A DNA stretch of 64,000 nucleotides, taken from positions 558,001-622,000 of the forward strand of contig JACKDE010000004.1 in the NCBI GenBank assembly GCA_020633675.1, in the 5' to 3' direction. Positions 54,671 to 62,982 of this stretch are shown here, piece after piece. Numbering within the stretch: position 1 is the first letter of the stretch; every line of letters begins with the position of its first letter. The notes under the pieces were generated by a model, which saw only the letters and a list, made by a program, of their open reading frames with translations, was not told the DNA's origin and made no database searches. Both the position numbers and the translations under genes were made by a program. This DNA comes from Deferribacteres bacterium (lineage in GTDB: Bacteria; Zhuqueibacterota; Zhuqueibacteria; Zhuqueibacterales; Geothermadaptataceae).

Positions 54671-56021
54671 CCTGATTATTCTTTGCTTTTTGATCGAAAA
54701 ATTGCCGGTAGTGTCGCCACAATTTTGCAAGCCGGCTGCGGATATTAGCTTCCTGTCCGCGCTCAACGGGCTGATAGTAAATTTTCTCGCGCAGCTTTTC
54801 CGGCAAATAGTTTTCTTCGACAAAGCCATCGGGCGCGTCATGCGGATAGCGATAGCTTTTGCCATAGCCCTGTTCGGCCATCAGCTTGGTCGGTGCGTTG
54901 CGGATGTGCATCGGAATCGGACCACCCGCACCAGCCTGCACATCTTTCACCGCCGCGTCGATCGCGGTGTAGCTGGCATTGCTTTTTGGCGCGCTCGCCA
55001 GATACGTCGTCGCTTGCGCCAGCACGATGCGTGCTTCCGGCATGCCAATCGCGTGCACCGCCTGAAAAGCCGATGTCGCAAGAACCAGTCCTTGTGGATC
55101 AGCATTGCCGATGTCTTCACTGGCGAGAATAATCAGACGTCGCGCAATAAAAATCGGGTCTTCGCCCGCATCGATCATGCGTGCCAAATAGTGTAAGGCC
55201 GCGTTCGGCTCGCTGCCGCGCACACTTTTAATAAAAGCCGAAATGGTATCGTAATGGGCATCGCCGGCTTTGTCGTAGCGCGCAGTTTTGCGCTGAAAAG
55301 CCAGCGCAATCTGTTCTGAAGTGACGGTTTTGTGCCCGGCACGATCAGGCCTGGTCAAATACGCCGCCAGCTCCAATCCGTTGATCAACTCGCGCCCATC
55401 GCCGCCACAGAGCTGGATCAGCACATTTTTCGCGTCAGCATCGAGTGCCAATTCCTCGCTTCGCTTGCTGCCGTAGGCTGCAATTGCGCGCTGCAGCAAT
55501 TTTGCCAAATCACTCTCTTCCAGGGCTTTCAGCACATACACCCGGCAGCGCGACAACAACGGTGATATCACCTCGAATGATGGATTTTCCGTCGTGGCGC
55601 CGATCAGAAACAACGTGCCATCTTCGACACTGTGCAGCAGCGCATCCTGCTGCGATTTGTTGAAGCGATGAATTTCGTCGATGAACAGAACGGTACGCCT
55701 GCCCACTTTGCGATTGGCAGCCGCCTTTTCGATCACCTTGCGCAAATCCGCCACACCGCTGGTGACGGCGCTCAGTTCAAAAATAGCGGCATCACAGTTT
55801 TGTGCAAACAGTCTCGCCAAGGTGGTTTTGCCGACGCCGGGCGGTCCCCAAAAAATCATCGAGATGGTCTGTTTGTTTTCCATCAGCAGGCGCAGCGGCT
55901 TGCCGTCGCCGACCAGGTGATGCTGGCCGACAAAATCATCCAGTGTGTCAGGGCGCATGAACGACGCCAGTGGTGCGTCTTTCTGCGCCTGCTCCTGGCT
56001 TAACGATTCGAATAAGTCCAT
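54660..56021 (-). CDS. rarA: Replication-associated recombination ATPase RarA (MgsA)
   Basis: A 453-residue AAA+ clamp-loader-like protein: N-terminal MRPDTLDDFVGQHHLVG, Walker A GPPGVGKTT, Walker B LFIDEIHRFNKSQQDALL, and the C-terminal MgsA tetramerisation region (HYDTISAFIKSVRGSEPNAA). It acts at stalled replication forks in the cytoplasm. Upstream is the terminator of the propeller gene, so it likely has its own promoter and carries lptD along. Confidence 0.95.
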   Translation of the reverse strand: MDLFESLSQEQAQKDAPLASFMRPDTLDDFVGQHHLVGDGKPLRLLMENKQTISMIFWGPPGVGKTTLARLFAQNCDAAIFELSAVTSGVADLRKVIEKAAANRKVGRRTVLFIDEIHRFNKSQQDALLHSVEDGTLFLIGATTENPSFEVISPLLSRCRVYVLKALEESDLAKLLQRAIAAYGSKRSEELALDADAKNVLIQLCGGDGRELINGLELAAYLTRPDRAGHKTVTSEQIALAFQRKTARYDKAGDAHYDTISAFIKSVRGSEPNAALHYLARMIDAGEDPIFIARRLIILASEDIGNADPQGLVLATSAFQAVHAIGMPEARIVLAQATTYLASAPKSNASYTAIDAAVKDVQAGAGGPIPMHIRNAPTKLMAEQGYGKSYRYPHDAPDGFVEENYLPEKLREKIYYQPVERGQEANIRSRLAKLWRHYRQFFDQKAKNNQDDF

Positions 56022-56073
56022 TTTATCACTTTACAAGATAACGTTTATCGCACACAATTTGTTCTTCACTTAA

Positions 56074-56100
56074 AACAGAAAACCCCGGCGCTGACCGGGG
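56074..56100 (-). terminator. Rho-independent terminator of the propeller gene
   Basis: CCCCGG (56083-56088) pairs with CCGGGG (56095-56100) around a six-base loop. On the minus strand a T-rich tract (TTTTCTGTTTT) follows. It lies 45 bases behind the stop codon of the propeller gene. Confidence 0.85.
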
Positions 56101-56144
56101 CCACTTCATTCTTCAAACAACTTTTATGGCTGACCATCTCTGGC

Positions 56145-57818
56145 CTAATCCACCCGCCCCGGATCGTTCCAGAAAAAGGCCGTCGCGCCCGCGGGGGTGC
56201 CAAGCCAGATGTAATCACCGTCGAGCAGGATGGCGTTGACTTCGAGATCGAGCAAACCATCGCTGGTATCGAAGCGGCGCCAGTCTCTGTTTTTGCGATG
56301 AAAACGATAGACGCCACGTTCGGTGCCCGCCCACACAGCCTGCCGGTTCGCTGCGATCGCCAGTACCGGACCAGGCAAATTCAAATTGCGCGCTGGCGCA
56401 TCTACCCATTTCCCGGTTCGCAGATTATAACCATAAACGCTGCCATCGCCGCCAAACCACATCTCATCGCCATTGCGAGATATGCTGTATACCGACTCTC
56501 CTATCGGACCTTTTTCTTCCGCAACATAATGGCCTTCGTTGCGCTCGATTTCGTAAACGAAAAGCCCGTGACGCGTGCCAGCCCACACTTCTTTCTCCAG
56601 CACTTCCACGTCATAAATCGGCACCAGGTTCAGTGCTTCCGGTGCAATGTGGGTCATCTTCAGGCTGTCGCTGCGTAATGAAGTCATGTCGAGCAGATTC
56701 ATTCCCGCTTCCGTGCCGATCCATAAATATTTGCCGTCGGCAAAAACATCCCACACAAATTCGTGCGCCAGCCCGTGCGAAATCGTCACCCGCGACCATT
56801 GATTGCGGCGCATGTCGAAAATACTAACGCCGAATCGGGTCGCGCAAAAAAGTGTATCGCCCGACACCACCAGGCGATTGATTTCATCGCTGAGCAACTC
56901 TGCATTGAATTGCGATTCGTAGTAGTTCCAACGGTTGCGCCTTTGGTCCCAATACGTCAAACCGGACTCGCCAACTTGCGTGTTGCGGCCACCAAACCAG
57001 ACACCATTTTCATCCGCAGCGATGGCGTCCACGCGCGGACTATACAGGCCGTAGGGCATGATGTCGAGCATTTCGCTGCGCACATCACCCTGGATCGCGC
57101 CAAAGCGCCAGGTACCCATCCACACCTTGCCCCACTTGTCATTGACGGCGCTGGTGACCTCACCGCGCCGCAAACGAAAATCGTTGACGACGCCTTCCTG
57201 TTGAAAATAATACCCCTGCCCCATAAAATATTGCGGGTAGGGTGGCCGCTCATAGGCCCGCATACCAAACCAGACTACTTCACCGTTGGAGCCGCCGACA
57301 CTGATTTCAGCCGAAATGGCGCCGCCAAATTTGCTGCCGCGAAAACGCCTGCCCCCTTCAGTAACAAAAAATACATCATTCAGGCCGATGCCGATGCTTA
57401 CCACATCATCGAATCGCGGAATGCCGATTTCATCTTTGAAGCTGTTTTGCCAGCGCTCGGCTGTTGGATGGTAGTAGCAAATGGCCGTGCGTGTCGCTGC
57501 CCACAAATAGCCGGTCGAGACATCATAGGCCACAGCCGTAATATTATTGTCCGGCAGCCCGTTGCTGGTAGTAAACGGGAAATCCCACTCATTGGCAAAA
57601 AAATCGTAGCGCGTAATACCGCCGGTGGTGCCGAAATAAACATACTGCTGACCCACCGCTACCGAGTTGACATAGCGCGTCACGCCGTAGCTGATCCAGT
57701 CACCTTGCCGGTAATTCGGATTGGTGCCGCGAATGCGTTCGGGTAGTTCCTGCCCAAAGCTCGGCTGGATAAAGCTCAAGCAAATGGCGAGCGCTAATAT
57801 GTATTTGTGGGCTTGCAT
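56145..57818 (-). CDS. Secreted two-component-regulator-type beta-propeller protein
   Basis: A 557-residue protein with a signal peptide (cleavage near SFGQE) and about ten repeats of the Reg_prop kind: GLPDNNITAVAYDVSTGYLWAA-like, GVYRFHRKNRDWRRFDTSDGL and NAILLDGDYIWLGTPAGATAF. Such propellers usually form the sensor half of hybrid two-component kinases, but here no kinase, transmembrane or HTH part follows, so it stands alone in the periplasm or outside. Function unknown. The ATG follows a short gap after the small antitoxin-like gene. Confidence 0.85.
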   Translation of the reverse strand: MQAHKYILALAICLSFIQPSFGQELPERIRGTNPNYRQGDWISYGVTRYVNSVAVGQQYVYFGTTGGITRYDFFANEWDFPFTTSNGLPDNNITAVAYDVSTGYLWAATRTAICYYHPTAERWQNSFKDEIGIPRFDDVVSIGIGLNDVFFVTEGGRRFRGSKFGGAISAEISVGGSNGEVVWFGMRAYERPPYPQYFMGQGYYFQQEGVVNDFRLRRGEVTSAVNDKWGKVWMGTWRFGAIQGDVRSEMLDIMPYGLYSPRVDAIAADENGVWFGGRNTQVGESGLTYWDQRRNRWNYYESQFNAELLSDEINRLVVSGDTLFCATRFGVSIFDMRRNQWSRVTISHGLAHEFVWDVFADGKYLWIGTEAGMNLLDMTSLRSDSLKMTHIAPEALNLVPIYDVEVLEKEVWAGTRHGLFVYEIERNEGHYVAEEKGPIGESVYSISRNGDEMWFGGDGSVYGYNLRTGKWVDAPARNLNLPGPVLAIAANRQAVWAGTERGVYRFHRKNRDWRRFDTSDGLLDLEVNAILLDGDYIWLGTPAGATAFFWNDPGRVD

Positions 57819-57906
57819 ATGTGGGTTCCGTTAGATGGCATTTTTTGCTTGCTCTCAGGCCAGCAAAATTAATCTTGCTCTTCTTCAAAACTCTCGATAT
57901 CGGACA

Positions 57907-58104
57907 TCATGTTCGTTTAAAAACCTGATAAAATCTTTGAACTCGACCGGTAGTTGCTTCAACGCCATAAAAACATTCCCGCAAATAGGTCATGGTCCTT
58001 AATTTTTCTTCTATGCTTGCCACTGCCCAGTATTCTCTATCGCTTCTTTCCAGTTCTTTGGCATTGCCAATGAGTATCTGGGTTCGATCCATTTTCTCAT
58101 TCAT
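57907..58104 (-). CDS. Orphan antitoxin-like small protein
   Basis: A 65-residue protein, mostly helical: KELERSDREYWAVASIEEKL then MTYLRECFYG and a basic end RVQRFYQVFKRT. The layout (acidic DxxYW, TYLRE..YG, basic RxxRxYxVxKR tail) recalls small proteins that precede nucleotidyltransferase-type toxins. Downstream, only a 13-codon frame begins (ATGATG at about 57905) before a stop and the propeller gene, so the partner is missing. No strong ribosome site. Identification is from pattern memory only. Confidence 0.5.
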   Translation of the reverse strand: MNEKMDRTQILIGNAKELERSDREYWAVASIEEKLRTMTYLRECFYGVEATTGRVQRFYQVFKRT

Positions 58105-58377
58105 TTCATGCCGTCACTTTTGGCATCCAAACGATTTTGTGACGCAGGCCCTATCGTTCAGTTTTGAGAATCGCTTTTCCAACGTTCACACTCGTTCAAA
58201 AAATGTGTTCGACCGTATCAATCATGAAGCCATCAAACTTGAGAATCCGTTAGCGGCGGACGCTGACACCACGAACGAATATTAGAGCATTGCAGACAGC
58301 TCTGTCTTCGAGATATTTTGCAAATCACCCAGCAATTTACTTTTGAGATACTATATTCCGCTAAGAGTCATCTACCT
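58105..58377. other. Gene-free gap beside the AT-rich gene
   Basis: 273 bases without a convincing gene. A plus-strand frame ending at 58285 has a protein-like tail but its head is antisense to the small antitoxin-like gene, so at best it is a gene remnant. No hairpin or repeat was noticed. Confidence 0.4.
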
Positions 58378-59976
58378 TTACTTGTTAGAACATACAGCAC
58401 GAACATATATATTTCCCCAACTGTTTGTATCACAATAGCCCCCAAAAAAGTGAACTAACCATGGCTTTTTCTTAGAAAATTTGTCCGATGTCCAAATTGT
58501 GCTTTGCTTAGTATCAAACATTGGATCAATATTATAGGCTTTATTTATTCTGTACCTTTCTACCAATGACATCGCTTCCTCTAATGTTGGCAATCTCCAA
58601 TTGTCATGCCCACCAAATTTTAATTTATTTAAAACTTCAACGTATTTTTTTGCACTAGCAGAAGAAAGACTAGTTTCTGAACCGGATTTTTCCCAAGTTA
58701 AGTTGGTGGCTTCATCGTAGATAATTGGCAAGTTGTTTTGCTGTTCAAAATTATTGTTTATACCCATTCCAGAAACATTAGCCCAGCGAAGTTCTTTATC
58801 GAAGCAGTAAAAATTATATTTTTTAATCATCAGATTTACTTCGTCTGTAGAGAGATCATCTTGACTCTTTGCACGCAAGACATATTCATCTTTGCTTTTA
58901 AACAAATTAGAATTAAAAAAATTTAATGTGTTCTTGTTATTCCGAACCGCAATATAGGTCGGGCCGCTGTGTTCATCTTCAATAGTGGAGCACCCCCCAT
59001 CACCGTATGAGAATACCCAACTGGCACCTGAAGAGCTTTTATCCGCAGTCCATATCCAATTGACATCAAAAAACTCAGCGATCTTGTAGTCTCTGCCTTT
59101 GTATTGTAAGTTATATAATGACATAGCTTCTTCCAATGTCGGCAATCTCCAATTGCTATATCCACAAACCTTATCCTTATTAAGCTTCCAAACATCGCCT
59201 CCTGCATCATATAAATTAGTAGCATATTCATTGTATCTCGAACGCAACCACATAAGACCAGTTGTAACATCGTAGACTGCTTGTCGGTTGTGCATAGATA
59301 CAAATCTATTTCGGCCAACCTTGCTTCTAATGTATTTTATGCTTTTTATATCTCCTAAATTAAGAGAGAAATTTGGATTTTCTCTTAAAACAGCAGCAGG
59401 GGGAGTCTTAATAATTACTGTATCGGGCTCAATAACTAATTTATCTTCCAGCCTTTCTAGTCGTTTTTCGTTAAGTTTTATTTTTGAATTTAATTCAATA
59501 ATTTTGAATTTATTATCAACTATCATCCTAAGTTGACTATGTTGCTCATGTTCGATTCTTTTTATCTTCTCATCAATTTTTTCTATCTCACCTTTGATTT
59601 GATTGAAATTAACAAAGATAACTTTAACAAGCTTTTTGCATTCAAAATCTGAAATTTTCAGATCATCAACAATTTTCTTGACTAAATACAAATCATTTTC
59701 AAGTTTATTTATAATAATTTTATCATGTTGATTTAATTTGTTTTTCTTTTTAATACCAACAAGATTATCTATAGTGTTGTTGATACGCTCCGATATGCCT
59801 AAGCGATCAAGTGAATAATCCACAATCTCATCGAATGCCCAAGCTGCTAGCATTTCTATTGTCTTTTTTGCAATCCATGATCCAGAAAACGCTTGTGGTC
59901 GAGAAATTAATAATTGATTAGTAAATAAAATAAAAACAACAGTATTGATTATATAAAGTTGTACAGTTCTTCTCAT
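58378..59976 (-). CDS. DUF1566 (Lcl-like) surface protein with coiled-coil stalk
   Basis: A 532-residue protein with a signal-like N-terminus (hydrophobic 7-28). A helical and coiled-coil stretch follows (about 50-190, IEKIDEKIKRIEHEQ and LEDKL), then two DUF1566 modules. Each has the same core: YDVTTGLMWLRS with NWRLPTLEEAMSLYN in the first, YDEATNLTWEKS with NWRLPTLEEAMSLVE in the second. The fold is C-type-lectin related. The gene is strikingly AT-rich (many AAT, ATA, TTA codons) compared with its neighbours, a sign of recent transfer. It has no operon partner. Binding or adhesion is a guess. Confidence 0.8.
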   Translation of the reverse strand: MRRTVQLYIINTVVFILFTNQLLISRPQAFSGSWIAKKTIEMLAAWAFDEIVDYSLDRLGISERINNTIDNLVGIKKKNKLNQHDKIIINKLENDLYLVKKIVDDLKISDFECKKLVKVIFVNFNQIKGEIEKIDEKIKRIEHEQHSQLRMIVDNKFKIIELNSKIKLNEKRLERLEDKLVIEPDTVIIKTPPAAVLRENPNFSLNLGDIKSIKYIRSKVGRNRFVSMHNRQAVYDVTTGLMWLRSRYNEYATNLYDAGGDVWKLNKDKVCGYSNWRLPTLEEAMSLYNLQYKGRDYKIAEFFDVNWIWTADKSSSGASWVFSYGDGGCSTIEDEHSGPTYIAVRNNKNTLNFFNSNLFKSKDEYVLRAKSQDDLSTDEVNLMIKKYNFYCFDKELRWANVSGMGINNNFEQQNNLPIIYDEATNLTWEKSGSETSLSSASAKKYVEVLNKLKFGGHDNWRLPTLEEAMSLVERYRINKAYNIDPMFDTKQSTIWTSDKFSKKKPWLVHFFGGYCDTNSWGNIYVRAVCSNK

Positions 59977-60230
59977 ATTACTTTCAATCTAATTTTAGTC
60001 GTTTATGGCCAATCGTTTGTGCTTTGCTAAAATCCCAAACTGTGCAGTATGCTTCCAAATTATGCCAAAATTGGTATCCAATAATAGGAACAAGTTTCCA
60101 GCGTTTGGGACTTTTTAGATTTCAAAGATTTGCATTTCTGTTGGTGGAGACCACTTTCAGCATCTGGCTTTCACCAACAGGCAACATAACGCAATTTTTC
60201 CCCGATGGCAACCCTATTTTGCTTATGCCG
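59977..60230. other. Gap between the DUF1566 gene and the NtrC-type regulator
   Basis: 254 bases with no gene I can support. It contains the promoter of the AT-rich DUF1566 gene and the 3' end of the regulator transcript. No hairpin with a T-run was found. Confidence 0.4.
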
Positions 60231-61598
60231 CTACCGAATGCCGTAGCGCGACAGCTTGCGGTGCAGGTTGGCGCGGTCGGTTTTCAGCAGGCGGGCCATG
60301 CGGCTGACATTGCCCTTGCTGTGCCTGTAGGCGTCCTGCAACAGCTGCTTTTCGAAATCATCGATTTTTTCTCGTAACGACTTGCCGTCGAGCAGGGCAA
60401 AGGCATCTTTGCTTTCCTGCGCGTTGGTCAAATCCGGCATGACGTGCTGCAAGTCTTGCGCACTGATCTGCTCGTGCTCGATCATAATCGCCGCGCGCTC
60501 CATGGCATTGCGCAGCTCGCGTACATTGCCCGGCCAGCGGTAATTTTGCAGCAATTCGATGGCGTCTTTCGCGAGTCGCTTGTTCGTACCGCTGGCTCTG
60601 CCGGCTTTTTCGAGAAAATATTTGGCCAGCAGTTCCACGTCATCGCCGCGCTCGCGCAACGGCGGCACCTCCATCGGGATGACATTCAAGCGAAAAAACA
60701 GATCGCTGCGGAAATGTCCTTGCTGGATCGCTTCGCGCAGATTGCGGTTGGTTGCGGCCAGCACCCGCACATCGAAACGGATGGCGCGGGTACCACCGAC
60801 GCGCAGAAACTCGTTTTCCTGCAAAACCCGCAGCAACTTGGCCTGCATGTCCAGCGACAGATCGCCGATTTCATCGAGCAGCAGCGTGCCGCCGTCCGCT
60901 TCTTCGATCAAGCCAATTTTTTGCTCGTATGCGCCGGTAAATGCGCCTTTTTCATGCCCGAACAGTTCGCTTTCGATCAGTGTTTTCGGGATCGCAGCAC
61001 AGTTGACTTTAATGAAGGGCTGATCAGCTCGTTTGCTGGCGCGGTGGATCGCTTCGGCGACCAATTCTTTGCCACTGCCATTTTCGCCGGAAATCAGCAC
61101 CCGCGCGTCGGTAGGGGCGGCTTTTTCGATGGCGCGGCGCACTGCTTCGATTTGCGGCGAGCCACCGAGCATTTTGAAATCATCGCCGACGATATGCTGC
61201 AAGCGCTCGGCTTCGCGCTGCATCTGCACCCGCTTGGTGGCATTTTTCAATTCGATGAGCAGGCGCGCGGCGGAAAAAGGCTTTTCGAGAACGGCAAACG
61301 CCATCTCTTCGCTGATGACCAAAACGCGGTCGATGGCATTTTTCTCCACGGCCAGGATGAATTGAGCAGCGGGAAAGTGATCTGCGAATTGGGCGAGCAA
61401 GCGCTGCGAAAGCTCAGTACGGATGCTGACATCGAGCAAAATGATGTCGATGAGCGCTGCACGCGTGTATGCGGCTGGCTGTTTGTCGGCGGGCCAGAAT
61501 GAAAAATGGAAACCGGCTTTTTGCAGCATGTCTGCATCGAGGCCGGGCATCTTTTCATCGGCGGAAATGACCAAAATATTATGAGGTTTGGAGCTCAA
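60231..61598 (-). CDS. NtrC-family sigma-54-dependent response regulator
   Basis: A 455-residue protein with three parts. The receiver (about 1-125) has acidic residues Asp14/Glu15, phospho-acceptor Asp56 and Lys106 in LEKPFS, although I see no Ser/Thr at the usual switch position. The AAA+ domain has Walker A GENGSGKE (171-178), GAFTGA at 218-223 for sigma-54 contact, and GGTLLLDEIGDL. A Fis-type helix-turn-helix ends the protein (GNVSRMARLLKTDRANLHRK). No sensor kinase is adjacent. It overlaps hflX by 20 bases. I found no obvious sigma-54 promoter in the window to name a target. Confidence 0.93.
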   Translation of the reverse strand: MSSKPHNILVISADEKMPGLDADMLQKAGFHFSFWPADKQPAAYTRAALIDIILLDVSIRTELSQRLLAQFADHFPAAQFILAVEKNAIDRVLVISEEMAFAVLEKPFSAARLLIELKNATKRVQMQREAERLQHIVGDDFKMLGGSPQIEAVRRAIEKAAPTDARVLISGENGSGKELVAEAIHRASKRADQPFIKVNCAAIPKTLIESELFGHEKGAFTGAYEQKIGLIEEADGGTLLLDEIGDLSLDMQAKLLRVLQENEFLRVGGTRAIRFDVRVLAATNRNLREAIQQGHFRSDLFFRLNVIPMEVPPLRERGDDVELLAKYFLEKAGRASGTNKRLAKDAIELLQNYRWPGNVRELRNAMERAAIMIEHEQISAQDLQHVMPDLTNAQESKDAFALLDGKSLREKIDDFEKQLLQDAYRHSKGNVSRMARLLKTDRANLHRKLSRYGIR

Positions 61599-62871
61599 CG
61601 TGGCTCTCCCTGCTATGCAAAAAAGCCTTCAGCTTTTGCGCTTTCTCAATCGTGGTGCGGGCCTGCAAAACCACCCGCCCATCTTCGTAGTGCTTGGAGA
61701 GCACTTCCGCCAGCTCGTGCACGCGGGCAACAGCTGCTCCGTCACCTGCATCGAGTACCAGTTGCAAGTTTTCCTCTTTGGCATGGGCTTTCTCAAAAAG
61801 CGCCTCTTGCAACGCTTTCAAAAACAAACCACGGGCAGCAGAGACGAACAATGCGGGTTGGAATTTTTCACGCATGGCCTGAATCATGCCCTGGTTGTCA
61901 ATGCGGTCGATTTTATTAAAAACGTACATCACTTCTTTGTCTTGCAACTCCATTTCGGCAATGACCTTGTTGACTGTGGAAATCTGTTCTTCGAAATGGG
62001 GGTGGGAAATATCGATAACATGTAGCAGCAAATCGGCATCGCGGGCTTCTTCGAGGGTGCTTTTAAAGCTGGCCACCAAATGATGCGGCAGTTTGCGGAT
62101 AAAGCCAACCGTATCGATCAGCAAAACCGGTTCGCTGTCTTTCATACGCAAGGCACGCACAGTTGCATCGAGGGTTGCGAACAGCCGATCTTCGACAAAC
62201 ACATCGGCTTCGGTGAGCGCGTTGATCAGCGTCGATTTGCCGACGTTGGTGTAGCCGACCAGCGCGGCCTTGAATTGGTCGCCACGGTGCTTTCGGCGCA
62301 AATTGCGCTGCTTTTCGATTTTTATGAGCTCCGCTTCCAGCACGCTGATACGTTTGCGAATCAACCGCCGATCAACTTCGAGCTGAGTTTCGCCGGGGCC
62401 ACGTGTGCCAATTCCGCCCACTTGCCGGGAAAGGTGCGTCCACTGGCGGGTCAAGCGCGGCAACAGGTAACGCAGTTGCGCCAGTTCGACTTGCGTGCGC
62501 GCTTCGCGTGTTTTGGCGCGGCGGGCAAAAATATCGAGAATCAGCCCGCTGCGGTCGATGATCTTTTTTTTCAAAATCTTTTCGACGTTACGGGCTTGCG
62601 CCGGCGACAAATCGTCATCAAAAATCACCATATCGGCGCTATGTTCGTCGACCATTTCGGCTAGCGCTTCCACTTTGCCTCTGCCAACAAAATAGGTTGG
62701 ATCGATCTGTTTGCGTTCCTGCATCACCTTCTCGACCACGGTCGCGCCGGCGGTATCAGCCAAAAACGCCAATTCATCAAGGTGATCTTCAACTTCCCAG
62801 CGGTCTGTGTATGGCCGGGCCACTCCCACCAAAATTGCTCGTTCTTCGAGCTTGTCATTGAGTTCGAACAA
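61579..62871 (-). CDS. hflX: Ribosome-associated GTPase HflX
   Basis: A 430-residue GTPase with the HflX N-terminal domain (FVGRGKVEAL, FDDDLSPAQARN), the linker GGIGTRGPGETQLEVDRR, G1 GYTNVGKST, and G3 DTVGFIRKLPHHLVASF. HflX binds stalled or heat-stressed ribosomes and splits them. The C-terminal domain is normal in length. The end overlaps the start of the NtrC-type regulator, so both are probably made from one message. Confidence 0.95.
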   Translation of the reverse strand: MFELNDKLEERAILVGVARPYTDRWEVEDHLDELAFLADTAGATVVEKVMQERKQIDPTYFVGRGKVEALAEMVDEHSADMVIFDDDLSPAQARNVEKILKKKIIDRSGLILDIFARRAKTREARTQVELAQLRYLLPRLTRQWTHLSRQVGGIGTRGPGETQLEVDRRLIRKRISVLEAELIKIEKQRNLRRKHRGDQFKAALVGYTNVGKSTLINALTEADVFVEDRLFATLDATVRALRMKDSEPVLLIDTVGFIRKLPHHLVASFKSTLEEARDADLLLHVIDISHPHFEEQISTVNKVIAEMELQDKEVMYVFNKIDRIDNQGMIQAMREKFQPALFVSAARGLFLKALQEALFEKAHAKEENLQLVLDAGDGAAVARVHELAEVLSKHYEDGRVVLQARTTIEKAQKLKAFLHSRESHVELQTS

Positions 62872-62907
62872 ATAGTTTTCCTTTAAAAATAATGATCTTT
62901 GGCAGTG

Positions 62908-62965
62908 ATACCACCAAGGCTCGAAGACACAAATCTTAGTTTTGGTGTCTTCGTGGTTCAGTTAA
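62908..62965. repeat. Imperfect palindrome resembling a dispersed CACCAAGG-type repeat
   Basis: CGAAGACAC (62922-62930) pairs with GTGTCTTCG (62945-62953), and flanking ACCACCAAGG/TGGTTC extends the symmetry. Elements of the form accacgaaggacacgaag are widespread intergenic repeats in environmental genomes, from memory. It fills the gap upstream of hflX. Confidence 0.45.
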
Positions 62966-62982
62966 ATTTCACCTAAAATAAT

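Noticed and set aside
56763..57746. Plus-strand open frame of 327 codons antisense to the propeller gene
   Set aside because: The minus strand carries regular propeller repeats and a signal peptide; this frame has neither.
57992..58285. Plus-strand frame with a protein-like tail in the gap before the DUF1566 gene
   Set aside because: Its first half is antisense to the small antitoxin-like gene and it has no ribosome site. At best it is a gene remnant.
60444..61502. Plus-strand open frame of 352 codons antisense to the NtrC-type regulator
   Set aside because: The regulator's motifs are intact on the minus strand, and this frame shows only reverse-complement composition.
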